Origin: Brevibacterium renqingii
GTDB lineage: Bacteria; Actinomycetota; Actinomycetes; Actinomycetales; Brevibacteriaceae
NCBI RefSeq assembly: GCF_017808105.1
Contig: NZ_JADBHF010000009.1
Coordinates: forward strand, 1-64,000
DNA length: 64,000 nucleotides
Direction of reading: 5' to 3'
Below are positions 49,683 through 58,820 of the stretch, piece by piece. Each line of letters starts with the position of its first letter. Within the stretch, counting starts at the first letter, position 1. The notes beneath the pieces are model-generated. The model was not told the DNA's origin, did no database searches, and saw only the letters and a program-made list of their open reading frames with translations. The translations under genes and the position numbers were made by a program.

Positions 49683-50867
49683 ATGAGCATCGAAGCTGCG
49701 TCACCGGGCCCGAGAATCGTCTGCGCCCCCGATTCCTTCAAGGGCTCGGCCTCCGCCCCGGCTGCGGCGGCCGCGCTCGCTCGCGGGGCCCGCGCGGCAC
49801 TCCCTGACGCCTCGGTCACCGAGCTGCCCTTCGCCGACGGCGGCGAAGGCACACTCGATGCGCTCCTGGCCGTCTGGGGCACGCCGGCGAAGACGGTCGA
49901 GGTCGTCGATGCGCTCGGCCGCCCTGCCTCGGCGCTCTTCGGCATCTCCGCCGACGGTCGCACCGCGGTCATCGAGGCCGCCCAGGCCAACGGTCTGCCG
50001 CAGGTCTCAGATGTCCCGCTGCAGCCCGAACGCGCCGACACCTTCGGCGTCGGGCTCATCGCCCGCGCTGTGCTCGACCTCGGCGTCGACGAGATCCTGC
50101 TGTGCATCGGCGGATCAGCGAGCACCGACGGCGGAGTCGGTCTCGTCTCCGCGCTGGGCGCGCGCTTCGCCGATGCCGACGGCGCCCCGATCGCACCGGG
50201 CGGCGGAGGGCTGTCCGCCCTGGCATCCGTGGACGCCTCGGAGCTGGATCCGCGAGCACGCTCGGTGCGGTGGCGGATCGCCGTCGACGTCGACAATCCG
50301 CTCACCGGACCGCGCGGCGCCGCCGCGGTCTTCGGACCGCAGAAGGGGGCCGATTCCGAGGCGGTGGCCTCCCTCGACGCCGGTCTGAGCCACCTCGCCG
50401 AGGTGCTCGCCGACTCGCCCGCCGAGGCCGAGACACTCGCTGCACGGCCCGGCTTCGGCGCCGCCGGCGGGATGCCGATGGCCCTGACGGCCCTGCTCGG
50501 TGCCGAGGTGGTGCCCGGGTCGACGATGGTCGCCGAGGCCGTGGGCCTGACCGAGGCGCTGGCTGACGCGGACATCGTGCTCACCGGGGAGGGGTCCTTC
50601 GACTCCCAGTCCCTGGGCGGCAAAGTCGTCGCGGCAGTGCGCGACCATGCCCCCGCCTCGGCGCACATCGTCGTCGTCGCCGGACGCGTCGGGCTCTCAC
50701 CGGCCGAATGCCGGGAGGCGAACATCACCGCGGCCCTGTCGATCGCACCGGGGCCGGCGGACCTGAAGACCCTGTCCGAGCGGGCAGACACCCTGATCGA
50801 GGACACGGCCGCACATGCGTGCTCGCTCGTGGCCGCAGGAATGACACAACGAAAGGACGCACTATGA
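49683..50867 (+). CDS. glxK: Glycerate kinase
   Basis: 394 residues of the GarK/GlxK family phosphorylating D-glycerate made by the glyoxylate carboligase route. IVCAPDSFKGSASAPAAAAAL near 12-32, ELPFADGGEGTLDALL near 48-63, LLCIGGSASTDGGVGLVSALGARF near 139-162, LTGEGSFDSQSLGGK near 299-313. The frame is open far upstream inside the antisense OHCU gene; the ATG at 49683 gives the standard N-terminus. It is divergent from the uricase run and overlaps the Bcp gene by 4 bp. Confidence 0.93.
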   Translation: MSIEAASPGPRIVCAPDSFKGSASAPAAAAALARGARAALPDASVTELPFADGGEGTLDALLAVWGTPAKTVEVVDALGRPASALFGISADGRTAVIEAAQANGLPQVSDVPLQPERADTFGVGLIARAVLDLGVDEILLCIGGSASTDGGVGLVSALGARFADADGAPIAPGGGGLSALASVDASELDPRARSVRWRIAVDVDNPLTGPRGAAAVFGPQKGADSEAVASLDAGLSHLAEVLADSPAEAETLAARPGFGAAGGMPMALTALLGAEVVPGSTMVAEAVGLTEALADADIVLTGEGSFDSQSLGGKVVAAVRDHAPASAHIVVVAGRVGLSPAECREANITAALSIAPGPADLKTLSERADTLIEDTAAHACSLVAAGMTQRKDAL

Positions 50868-51331
50868 CCACTCAGCTCAGCACGGGGGACACCGCCCCGG
50901 ATTTCTCCCTGGCCGACGCCGAGGGCACGACCTTCTCGAAGGCGGACTTCGCCGGCAGGAAGGTCATCCTCTACTTCTACCCGAAGGCCGCGACGCCCGG
51001 CTGCACGACCGAGGCCTGCGACTTCCGCGACAACCTCTCGTCCCTGGCCGCGGCCGGATTCGAGGTCCTCGGAGTCTCGCCCGACGACGCCGAGTCGATC
51101 CGGGCCTTCGCCGCCGATGAGGGCCTGACCTTCCCGCTGCTGTCCGACCCCGGCGCCGAGGTCGCGAAGGCCTACGGCAGCTTCGGTGAGAAGACGATCG
51201 GCGACAGGACCTTCGAGGGCACTCTGCGCTCGACCTTCGTCATCGCCGAGGACGGCACGCTCGACCGCGCCGAATACAATGTCGACGCCCAGGGCCACGT
51301 CGCCCGTCTGCGCGAAGAGCTCGGCGTCTGA
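50864..51331 (+). CDS. bcp: Thioredoxin-dependent peroxiredoxin, Bcp type
   Basis: 155-residue thiol peroxidase. Peroxidatic Cys47 in YPKAATPGCTTEACDFRD with the atypical resolving Cys52; GVSPDDAESIRAFA and the C-terminal STFVIAEDGTL are also family features. It starts inside the glycerate kinase stop (ATGA) after GAAAGGA. A peroxide-removing enzyme co-translated with a uricase-regulon gene fits the H2O2 made by urate oxidase. Confidence 0.93.
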   Translation: MTTQLSTGDTAPDFSLADAEGTTFSKADFAGRKVILYFYPKAATPGCTTEACDFRDNLSSLAAAGFEVLGVSPDDAESIRAFAADEGLTFPLLSDPGAEVAKAYGSFGEKTIGDRTFEGTLRSTFVIAEDGTLDRAEYNVDAQGHVARLREELGV

Positions 51332-51353
51332 TCCTCCCCCGCGGCAGCGACGA

Positions 51354-51393
51354 ACGGCGGCCCTGACACTCAGCGAGGTGTCAGGGCCGCCGT
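51354..51393. terminator. Perfect 16-bp hairpin between bcp and allB
   Basis: ACGGCGGCCCTGACAC (51354-51369) pairs perfectly with GTGTCAGGGCCGCCGT (51378-51393) around an eight-base loop. It sits between converging stops, so it is a bidirectional terminator. No U tract. Confidence 0.82.
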
Positions 51394-51412
51394 CGGTTCG
51401 TGCGAAGAGGTG

Positions 51413-52768
51413 TCAGCGCGCGGTCAGGAGGGTCCCGCGGGGCTCGTCGAAGTCCACGGGGGCACCGCGCAGGAGGGTGCGGGTGACGCGGCCGCGGACG
51501 GTGCGGGCGTCGTAGGCGCTGATCTGGTTGCGGTGGTAGAGGTCGCTTGCGCGCACCGTCCACTCCTCGTCAGGCGAGAACACGGCGAAGTCCGCGTCGT
51601 TGCCCTCCGCGATCGCGCCCTTGTTCTCCACCCGCGCCACTGCGGCCGGAGCCGCGGACATCCAGCGCACGACCTCGGCGAGATCGATCCCGCGCTTCGC
51701 AGCCTCGGTCCAGACGAGCGAGAGTCCGAGCTGCAGGGACGAGATCCCGCCCCAAGCCGCACCGAAGTCCCCGGTGTCGAGCAGTTTGAGCTCGGCCGTC
51801 GAGGGTGAGTGGTCGGAGACGATGCAGTCGATCGTGCCGTCGATGAGCCCCTGCCACAGCGCTTCCCGATTGGATTCCTCGCGGATCGGCGGGCAGCATT
51901 TGTGCGTCGTGGCCCCATCGGGGATCTCCTCGGCGGAGAAGACGAGGTAGTGCGGGCAGGTCTCCACCGTCAGCTTGATGCCCTCGGCCTTGGCCGCTGC
52001 GATCTGCTCGAGCGCATCGGCCGAGGACAGGTGGAGGATGTGGGCCCGAGCCCCGGTGGCCCGGGCGGCGTCGATGACGCGGGCGATCGCGACGTTCTCG
52101 GCCTCACGCGGGCGGGCGGCGAGGAAGTCGGAGAACTTCGGGCCCGAGTTCTTCGGCGCCCCGGTCATCACCTCATGGTCTTCGGCGTGGACGATGAGCA
52201 TCCCGTCGAACGAGGCGATCTCGGCCATATCGGTCTGCATCTCGGCCGGCTCCAGCGGCGGGAACTCCTCGACGCCGGAGTCTTCGAGGAAGCATTTGAA
52301 CCCGTAGACCCCGGCCTCGTGCAGTGGCCGCAGCTCAGACGTGTTGCCGGGGATCGCCCCGCCCCAGAAGCCGACGTCGACGAAGGCCTTCGGACCTGCG
52401 ACCTCGCGCTTGGTCTCGAGCGCTGCGACGTCGACCGTCGGCGGCAGGGAGTTCAGCGGCATGTCGACGATCGTCGTCACGCCCCCGGCCGCGGCCGCGC
52501 GGGTGGCGCTGGCGAAGCCCTCCCATTCGGCGCGACCGGGGTCGTTGACGTGCACGTGCGTGTCCACGAGCCCGGGCAGCAGCACCTCGTCGCTGCCGAC
52601 CTCGATGACGTCCACCCCCGCCGAGGCGGTCCCGCTCAGTTCGTCCCCACCGCGGGCGATCTCGACGGTCCGGCCGTCCCTGACTCCGATCCGGGCGGAG
52701 TCGATGCCACCGGGGAACACAGCCCTTTCGGCATGGATGACCAGATCAAAGGTGGCGTCTTTGCTCAA
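51413..52768 (-). CDS. allB: Allantoinase
   Basis: 451-residue cyclic amidohydrolase opening allantoin to allantoate. Metal-binding PGLVDTHVHVNDPG near 63-76, the carbamylated-Lys region VYGFKCFLEDSGVEEFP near 152-168, LIVHAEDHEV near 194, ETCPHYLVFSAEEIPDG near 271, and VSDHSPSTAELK near 316. The TTG start follows GAGGAGG. It lies 77 bp downstream of gcl and is the last gene of the hyi-glxR-gcl-allB run. Confidence 0.94.
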   Translation of the reverse strand: MSKDATFDLVIHAERAVFPGGIDSARIGVRDGRTVEIARGGDELSGTASAGVDVIEVGSDEVLLPGLVDTHVHVNDPGRAEWEGFASATRAAAAGGVTTIVDMPLNSLPPTVDVAALETKREVAGPKAFVDVGFWGGAIPGNTSELRPLHEAGVYGFKCFLEDSGVEEFPPLEPAEMQTDMAEIASFDGMLIVHAEDHEVMTGAPKNSGPKFSDFLAARPREAENVAIARVIDAARATGARAHILHLSSADALEQIAAAKAEGIKLTVETCPHYLVFSAEEIPDGATTHKCCPPIREESNREALWQGLIDGTIDCIVSDHSPSTAELKLLDTGDFGAAWGGISSLQLGLSLVWTEAAKRGIDLAEVVRWMSAAPAAVARVENKGAIAEGNDADFAVFSPDEEWTVRASDLYHRNQISAYDARTVRGRVTRTLLRGAPVDFDEPRGTLLTAR

Positions 52769-52845
52769 ATTTCCTCCTCAGTCGCCCGACCCGACGGCCG
52801 GTGGATGCGGTGCTCAAGCACCTTCAGCGGTATACCGTTCCCAGC

Positions 52846-54639
52846 CTACTTTGCCGCGGCGAGTTCTCCCATCGGGGTCAGTGCCGTCGGGGCGTCGGCG
52901 GGTGTCTGAGCGAGCGTCTCGAACTCGTTGATCGCATCGAGTGCGGTGCCCATCGAGATGTTCGTGACGCGTTCGAGGATGACCTCGACGACCACGGGCA
53001 CCTGATGTTCGCTCATGAGCTCCTTGGCCACGCGCAGGCCCTCGCCGATGAGTTCTGGATCCTCGACCCGCACAGCCTTGCACCCGAGCCCGAGGGCCAC
53101 GGCCACATGGTCGACGCCGTATCCGGACGAAGCGGATCCCGAGGAGTTGATGTTCTCGAAGGCCAGCGAGACCTCGTAGTCCATCTCGAAGCCGCGCTGG
53201 GACTGGCGGATCAGGCCGAGGTAGGAGTTGTTGACGACGACGTGGACATAGGGGATCTGGTGCTGCGCGCCGACGGCGAGCTCTTCGATCATGAACTGGA
53301 AGTCGTAGTCGCCGGAGAGCGCGACGACGGTCTCGCCCGGTTTGCCCTTGGCCACGCCGAGCGCCGCCGGTCCAGTCCAACCCAGGGGCCCGGCCTGGCC
53401 GGCGTTGATCCAATGGCGGGGACGGTAGACGTGGAGCATCTGCGCCCCGGCGATCTGGCTCAGCCCGATCGTCGACACATAGGTGACGTCCTCGCCGAAG
53501 GCCGCGTTCATCTCCTGGTAGACCCGCTGCGGCTTGATCGGCACCTCGGTGAAGTTCGTCTTCCGGTGTTCGGTCGACTTCCGAGCCGTGCACTCGCCGG
53601 CCCAGTCCGTGAAGTCCGGGAGACTGCCCGCCCGGCCGCGAGCGGCGCTCAGCAGTGCGTCGAGGGCGGCGCCGGCATCGGAGACCACGCCGTAGTCGGG
53701 AGCGAACACCCGTCCGATCTGGGTGGGCTCGATGTCGATGTGGACGAACTTCCGCCCGTTCCGGTAGACCCCGAGGTCGCCGGTGTGCCGGTTCGCCCAC
53801 CGGTTGCCGATGCCGATGACGAGGTCGGAGTCGAGGAAGGAGGCGTTGCCGTAGCGGACATGCGTCTGGATGCCGACCATGCCGGCCTGCAGATCGTGGT
53901 TGTCGGGGATCGCACCCCAGCCCATGAGAGTGGGTGAGACCGGGATCGAGGTGAGCTCGGCGAATTCGACGAGGCGATCGGCGGCGTCGGCGTTGATGAT
54001 GCCGCCGCCGGCGATGATGAGCGGGTGCTTCGCCTCGGCGATGAGATCGAGGATCTTCTCCGCCTGCGCCGAGGTCGCCGCCGGCTTCGAAGGGGCGAGC
54101 GGCTCGTAGGTGTCGATGTCGAAGTCGATCTCCGTCTGCTGCACATCGAGCGGCAGGTCGATGAGCACCGGTCCCGGACGGGCCGAGCGCATGAGCTGGA
54201 AGGCGGCCTGGAAGACTCCGGGGACCTGACCGGCTTCGAGCACGGTCTTGGCCATCTTCGTCACGGGCTTCGCGATCGAGGCGATGTCGACGGCCTGGAA
54301 GTCCTCCTTGTCGAGCACTGCCACGGGAGCCTGTCCGGTGATGCACAGGATCGGCTGCGAGTCCGCCGCGGCCGCATAGAGGCCGGTGATCATATCGGTG
54401 CCGGCCGGCCCGGACGTGCCGAGGCAGACTCCGATGTTCCCGGCCGCCGCCCGGGTGAAGCCGTCAGCCATGTGCGAGGCTCCCTCGACGTGGCGGGCCA
54501 GGGTGTGGCGGATTCCGCCGTGGGCCCGCATCGCCGAGTAGAGCGGGTTGATGGCCGCTCCCGGCAGACCGAATGTCTCGGTGGCCCCTTCCTTCTCGAG
54601 GATGAGCGCCACTGCGTCGACTGCGCGCATACGTGTCAT
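52846..54639 (-). CDS. gcl: Glyoxylate carboligase
   Basis: 597-residue ThDP enzyme joining two glyoxylates to tartronate semialdehyde and CO2. [20 protein letters not shown] near 23-42 carries the E. coli Gcl-like segment, [39 protein letters not shown] is near 48-86, and the ThDP motif [29 protein letters not shown] is near 445-473. The start ATG follows GAAGGAAG; an earlier in-frame ATG is less well placed. Confidence 0.95.
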   Translation of the reverse strand: MTRMRAVDAVALILEKEGATETFGLPGAAINPLYSAMRAHGGIRHTLARHVEGASHMADGFTRAAAGNIGVCLGTSGPAGTDMITGLYAAAADSQPILCITGQAPVAVLDKEDFQAVDIASIAKPVTKMAKTVLEAGQVPGVFQAAFQLMRSARPGPVLIDLPLDVQQTEIDFDIDTYEPLAPSKPAATSAQAEKILDLIAEAKHPLIIAGGGIINADAADRLVEFAELTSIPVSPTLMGWGAIPDNHDLQAGMVGIQTHVRYGNASFLDSDLVIGIGNRWANRHTGDLGVYRNGRKFVHIDIEPTQIGRVFAPDYGVVSDAGAALDALLSAARGRAGSLPDFTDWAGECTARKSTEHRKTNFTEVPIKPQRVYQEMNAAFGEDVTYVSTIGLSQIAGAQMLHVYRPRHWINAGQAGPLGWTGPAALGVAKGKPGETVVALSGDYDFQFMIEELAVGAQHQIPYVHVVVNNSYLGLIRQSQRGFEMDYEVSLAFENINSSGSASSGYGVDHVAVALGLGCKAVRVEDPELIGEGLRVAKELMSEHQVPVVVEVILERVTNISMGTALDAINEFETLAQTPADAPTALTPMGELAAAK

Positions 54640-54764
54640 TGTTCTTCCTTCGTTCATGAGCCGGCGACGACTCTGTCGCCGGCTCTGCTGGTGGTGGGGC
54701 GGGGCCGGCAGTGTCGTTGGGCCGACGGCCCCGCCCGGATCGTGTGCCTCGTCGAGGCGGTGGC

Positions 54765-55652
54765 TCAGCCCTGGTCTTTGCCGGAGAGCTGTTCGACGAC
54801 GGTGAAGAGCCCGGAGTGGTCCAGTCCCCCATTGCCCTGCTGCACCGTCGAGGCCACGAGCTGGGCGACGGTCGAGCCGAGCGGGATCGCGACCCCGGCC
54901 TCGCGGGCGGCGGCGGTGACGATGCCCATGTCCTTGTGGTGCAGCTGCAGACGGAATCCCGGGTCGAAGGACCGGTCGAGCATCTTCTGGCCCTTCTGCT
55001 CGAGCACCTTGGAGCCGGCGAGCCCGCCGCCGAGCACCTCGAGCGCCGAGGTGGTCTCGACTCCGTAGGCTTCGAGGAAGACCACGGCCTCGGCCAGCAG
55101 TCCGATGTTTCCGGCGACGATGAGCTGGTTGGCGGCCTTGACGGTCTGTCCCGCACCCGAGGGGCCGACGAGCACGATCGTCTTGCCCACGGCGGCGAAC
55201 ACGTCTGCCATGGCGTCGAAGTCGCCCCTGTCGCCGCCGACCATGATCGAGAGCACACCGTCGATGGCTCCCGGCTCACCGCCGGAGACGGGGGCGTCGA
55301 GCGGTTTGAGCCCCTTCGCCGCGGCCTGCTCGGCCAGGCTCTTGGCCACATCGGGGCGGATGGTCGAGAAGTCGATCCAGGTCGCGCCCGACGAGGCGGC
55401 TGCGAGGATCCCGTCCTCGCCGAGCAGCACGTCCTCGACGTCGGGCGAGTCCGGGACCATGGTGATGATGACCTCGGCTCCGTCGACGGCCTCGGCGATG
55501 GTGCCGGCGGCCTTTCCGCCCGCCTCGGCGAGTGCCTGGGCCTTCGCCGGGGTGCGGTTGTAGCCGCGGACGGTGAAGCCGGCGGAGACCAGGTTCTTGG
55601 CCATCGGCAGGCCCATGATTCCGAGTCCGATGAATGCGATTGTCTTGCTCAT
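54765..55652 (-). CDS. glxR: Tartronate semialdehyde reductase (2-hydroxy-3-oxopropionate reductase)
   Basis: 295-residue beta-hydroxyacid dehydrogenase. Rossmann start [15 protein letters not shown], substrate site [11 protein letters not shown] near 117-127, and catalytic region [20 protein letters not shown] near 162-181. It reduces the Gcl product to D-glycerate, which GlxK then phosphorylates. Placed between hyi and gcl in one run. Confidence 0.94.
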   Translation of the reverse strand: MSKTIAFIGLGIMGLPMAKNLVSAGFTVRGYNRTPAKAQALAEAGGKAAGTIAEAVDGAEVIITMVPDSPDVEDVLLGEDGILAAASSGATWIDFSTIRPDVAKSLAEQAAAKGLKPLDAPVSGGEPGAIDGVLSIMVGGDRGDFDAMADVFAAVGKTIVLVGPSGAGQTVKAANQLIVAGNIGLLAEAVVFLEAYGVETTSALEVLGGGLAGSKVLEQKGQKMLDRSFDPGFRLQLHHKDMGIVTAAAREAGVAIPLGSTVAQLVASTVQQGNGGLDHSGLFTVVEQLSGKDQG

Positions 55653-55685
55653 TGGAAGTTCCTTCGTGTCGGGGTTGCGGGTGGT

Positions 55686-56516
55686 TCAGGCCGTCTGCGC
55701 GGCGCGGCTGAGCCAGTCGAATGCGGTGGCCTGCTCCTGCTTGTACTCCAGGGCGATGGGTCCGTCGTAGCCGAGCTCGAAGGCGCGGTCGATCCACTCC
55801 TGAAGCGGCAGCTGTCCGGTGCCGGGTGCGCCCCGGCCCTCGGCATCGGCGATCTGGATGTGTCCGAAGTTCGCGGCCTCTGCCTCGATGACCGCGGCGA
55901 CGTCGTCGCCGTTGACCGACATGTGGAAGAAGTCGGCGAGCACGGCCACGTTCTCGGCCCCGTCCGCACGGACCCGGGCGACGACCTCGGCGGCGTCGGC
56001 GAAGCGCTTGAGCGGGTAGGCCTCGGCCCCGGAGACGGGCTCGACGAGGACGGTGCCGCCGATCTCGGCCACGGCGCGGGCGGCCAGGGCGAGGTTGGCC
56101 ACGGCGGTGGCGTCCTGGTCGGCGGCGTCCTGCCCCTCGATGCGCAGCCCGTAGAGGGCGTTGAAGGCCTTGCATCCGGTGCGGCGGCCGATCTCGACGA
56201 CGATGTCGACGTTCGCGGCGAAGTCCGCCTCGGCGCCGGGGACCGAGACCATTCCGCGGTCGCCGCCTGCCATGTTCCCGGCCCAGAAGTTCAGTCCGGC
56301 GAGCTCGACTCCGGCCGATTCGAGGGAGTCGATGAACTCATCGACCTCGGCGGGGCTCGGCGTCGGGTTGCCGTCGAAGGGCCACCAGAACTCGACGCGG
56401 TCGAACCCGGCGTCCTTCGCGGCCTGTGCCCGCTCCATGACAGGCAGCTCGGTGAGCAGTGTGGAGCAGTTGAGGACGTAGCTGTCGGCAGTGGTGAAGT
56501 CGAATGTCGCGGTCAT
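55686..56516 (-). CDS. hyi: Hydroxypyruvate isomerase
   Basis: 276-residue TIM-barrel isomerase interconverting hydroxypyruvate and tartronate semialdehyde. The N-terminus LNCSTLLTELPVMERAQAAKDAGFDRVEFWWPF fits Hyi (residues about 16-48); metal and catalytic Glu lie in TVLVEPVSGAE near 148 and near the C-terminal IALEYKQEQ. It heads the run hyi-glxR-gcl-allB, with tandem operator-like sites directly upstream and a terminator separating it from guaD. Confidence 0.92.
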   Translation of the reverse strand: MTATFDFTTADSYVLNCSTLLTELPVMERAQAAKDAGFDRVEFWWPFDGNPTPSPAEVDEFIDSLESAGVELAGLNFWAGNMAGGDRGMVSVPGAEADFAANVDIVVEIGRRTGCKAFNALYGLRIEGQDAADQDATAVANLALAARAVAEIGGTVLVEPVSGAEAYPLKRFADAAEVVARVRADGAENVAVLADFFHMSVNGDDVAAVIEAEAANFGHIQIADAEGRGAPGTGQLPLQEWIDRAFELGYDGPIALEYKQEQATAFDWLSRAAQTA

Positions 56517-56542
56517 GGAGCTCTCCTTTGAGATTCACGCTG

Positions 56543-56581
56543 TTTCCGTATTGCGGAAGTGTATTTCCATTGCGTGAAATA
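56543..56581. promoter_or_regulatory. Tandem operator-like dyads upstream of hyi
   Basis: Box 1 is TTTCCGTATTGCGGAA (56543-56558), a perfect TTCC-N7-GGAA dyad. Box 2 is TTTCCATTGCGTGAAA (56564-56579). Between them the arms form GGAA-GTGTAT-TTCC, the same N6 dyad as at the other sites. The tandem lies 27-65 bp from the hyi start, where a regulator would control the whole glyoxylate/allantoin run. Confidence 0.7.
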
Positions 56582-56640
56582 AGCATAGACAGCCTCCCTG
56601 CGCCGAGTCAACCCTCACCGGTGGCCGGCCCCGAACACAG

Positions 56641-56688
56641 CTGACGGCGGCCCTGCCGCCTCGTCCGAGGTGGCGGGACCGCCGTCAG
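56641..56688. terminator. 22-bp-arm hairpin after guaD
   Basis: CTGACGGCGGCCCTGCCGCC continuing TC (56641-56662) pairs with 56667-56688 with three non-Watson-Crick (G-U class) positions and loop GTCC. It lies 18 bp after the guanine deaminase stop on the minus strand, so it ends the purine-base run and insulates the hyi promoter. Confidence 0.8.
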
Positions 56689-56705
56689 TCGGCAGCGGGG
56701 TGGGG

Positions 56706-57992
56706 TCAGGCGGCCTTCACGGGCTCACCGTCGACCCAGACTTCGGCGATATCGGCCGGGGTGCCCATGGCGAAGATCGTGGCCAGCGCGTCGGCGTCAT
56801 CGCCGGCATGCCGGATGCCGACGTCGAGCGGCTCGCCTGCGGCCGGCCGGATGAGCACGGCGTCGAAGCGTTTGCCCTCCGACAGGTCGCCGACCTCGTC
56901 GAGTTGAAGCGCCTCGGCGCCGGCGGCCGTGGCCAGATGCAGCAGGTGCGTGGATCCCAGCGCCACTCCCCCGGTCGGGTCGAGCTGCTGCATGAAGTAG
57001 GACTGCACGCCCTCCTTGAGCAGGTTGAATCCCGTGCCCGCCCCGACATCGGAGCCCAGCGCGACACGCACTCCGGCCTCGAGGTGGCGCCGCAGCGGGA
57101 AGAAGCCGCTGGCCAGTGCCGAGTTCGAGGTCGGGCAGTGTGCCGCGACCGCCCCGACCTCGGCCATGCGCGCCAGCTCCCGATCCTGCGGGTGGACGTT
57201 GTGGGCCAGCACCGTGCGCCGGCCGAGCAGCCCCGCCCGGTCGTAGGTGTCGAGGTAGTCGAGCGCCTTCGGGTGGATCTCGGCGACTCCGGCGATCTCG
57301 TCGCGGTTCTCGTTCAGGTGGGAGGTGACCCAGATGTCCGGGTTGGCCTCCGCCAGGGCTCCGCCGGCGGCGAGCAGTTCGGGGCCGGCGGAGAACGAGA
57401 AGCGCGGAGTCACCGCGTACCGGAGCCGGCCGGCGCCGTGCCACCGGTCGATGAGCGCCTGGCCTTCGGCCACCGAGCGGTCGACATCGGTCAGCAGCGG
57501 CTCGGGCAGGTTCCGGTCACTGGTGACCAGTCCCGAGGTGATCCGCAGGCCCGCCTCGGCGGCGGCGGAGAAGAAGATGTCCATGGCGGATGCGAAGTGC
57601 GAGCCGAAGACCATCGCCGAGGTGGTCCCCGCCGCCTGCAGCCCTGTGAGGAACTCTCCGGCCACCGCCTCGGCGTAGGCATCGTCTGCGAGCTTCGCCT
57701 CCTCGGGCAGAGCGCAGTGGTCGAGCCAGTCGAGCAGAGGCCTGCCCAGGTGTCCGATGGCACGGACCTGCGGGAGGTGGACATGGGTGTCGACGAGCCC
57801 CGGGATGAGCACGCCCTCGCGCAGGTCGACGACCTCGGCCTCCGGATGGGCGGCTCGGGCGGTGGACCAGTCGGTGCGGGCGGTGATGAGTCCGTCGTCG
57901 ACGACGAGGGCGATATCGGATGCGGAGCGCAGGTGCCCTCCGGTGAACGGGCTGTCCGGGGTGTCGAAGACACGCGCACGGTAGATGACCAC
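56706..57992 (-). CDS. guaD: Guanine deaminase
   Basis: 428-residue zinc amidohydrolase converting guanine to xanthine. LIPGLVDTHVHLPQVRAIG near 62-80 gives the HxH metal pair, TPRFSFS near 195 is the guanine-deaminase signature, SHLNENRDEIAGV near 224 and LAHNVHPQDREL near 262 add His ligands, and LGSDVGAGTGFNLL near 317 the Asp. It lies 42 bp downstream of xdhC, feeding xanthine to XdhAB. Confidence 0.92.
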   Translation of the reverse strand: MVIYRARVFDTPDSPFTGGHLRSASDIALVVDDGLITARTDWSTARAAHPEAEVVDLREGVLIPGLVDTHVHLPQVRAIGHLGRPLLDWLDHCALPEEAKLADDAYAEAVAGEFLTGLQAAGTTSAMVFGSHFASAMDIFFSAAAEAGLRITSGLVTSDRNLPEPLLTDVDRSVAEGQALIDRWHGAGRLRYAVTPRFSFSAGPELLAAGGALAEANPDIWVTSHLNENRDEIAGVAEIHPKALDYLDTYDRAGLLGRRTVLAHNVHPQDRELARMAEVGAVAAHCPTSNSALASGFFPLRRHLEAGVRVALGSDVGAGTGFNLLKEGVQSYFMQQLDPTGGVALGSTHLLHLATAAGAEALQLDEVGDLSEGKRFDAVLIRPAAGEPLDVGIRHAGDDADALATIFAMGTPADIAEVWVDGEPVKAA

Positions 57993-58034
57993 GGTGGTTC
58001 TCCTTGGTTCGGATGGGTGAGACGGGGATGGCGC

Positions 58035-58820
58035 TCAGGCCATGCGGGCGAGCAGGTCCGCGGCGGCGCTGACGGCGATCAACGCGGGCTGTTTGCCCGG
58101 CAGTTCGGGCAGGCCGATGGGGCACCGGATGGTGTCGACGGCTTCGGGCGCGAAGCCTTCGGCCACGAGGTTCTTGCGGAAGCGCTGCCATTTGGCGCTC
58201 GAGCCGATGAGACCGACCGAGCCGAGGTCGCCGCGGCTCAGGGCCGCGATGCACAGGTGCAGGTCTTCGGCATGGTCGTGGGTCATGATGAGCACGTGCG
58301 TGCCGGGCGGAAGCCCGGCGAGCACTTCCTCCCCCACGACGGCGAACTCGCGGCGGATGCGCGCGACCGGCGCCTCGAGCCCGTCGAGGGCTTCGAGCTG
58401 TTCGGGCCGGGAGTCGGACACGACGAGGTCGATCTCGTGCCGGGCGAGGATCCGAGTCAGTTCGAGCCCGATGTTGCCGATGCCGAAGATCGCCGCCGAG
58501 GCGGGGACGGGCAGCGGTTCGAACAGCACAGTGACCTCCCCGCCGCAGCACTGCCGACCGTACTCGGCCGGGGCCTTGTCGTTGAGCCGCAGGGTGAGCA
58601 TCTCCGGGACCCGCTGGTCCTCGGCGAGCAGTTCGCGGGCACGGGTGACCGCCGTCATCTCGAGATTGCCACCGCCGATGGTCCCGAACAGACCGTCGGC
58701 GGTGGCGATCATCTTCGCTCCGGCCTCGCGCGGGGCATGGCCGCGCACCGAGGCGAGCGTGACGAGGACGGCAGGCACCCGAGCCCTGCGGAGCTCGGCT
58801 GCGGTGTCCATCCAGGTCAT
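58035..58820 (-). CDS. xdhC: Xanthine dehydrogenase accessory protein XdhC
   Basis: 261 residues. XdhC-CoxI domain at the N-terminus (LVTLASVRGHAPREAGAKMI near 19-38, GTIGGGNLEM near 46, RQCCGGEVTVLFEPL near 89-103) and a Rossmann domain (AIFGIGNIGLELTRIL near 110). It binds molybdenum cofactor, supports its sulfuration and insertion into XdhB. Its ATG overlaps the xdhB stop by 4 bp. Confidence 0.92.
   Translation of the reverse strand: MTWMDTAAELRRARVPAVLVTLASVRGHAPREAGAKMIATADGLFGTIGGGNLEMTAVTRARELLAEDQRVPEMLTLRLNDKAPAEYGRQCCGGEVTVLFEPLPVPASAAIFGIGNIGLELTRILARHEIDLVVSDSRPEQLEALDGLEAPVARIRREFAVVGEEVLAGLPPGTHVLIMTHDHAEDLHLCIAALSRGDLGSVGLIGSSAKWQRFRKNLVAEGFAPEAVDTIRCPIGLPELPGKQPALIAVSAAADLLARMA

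Noticed and set aside
49478-51298. 607-codon N-terminal extension of OHCU decarboxylase
   Set aside because: It runs antisense through glxK and bcp; the enzyme is complete from the GTG at 49477.
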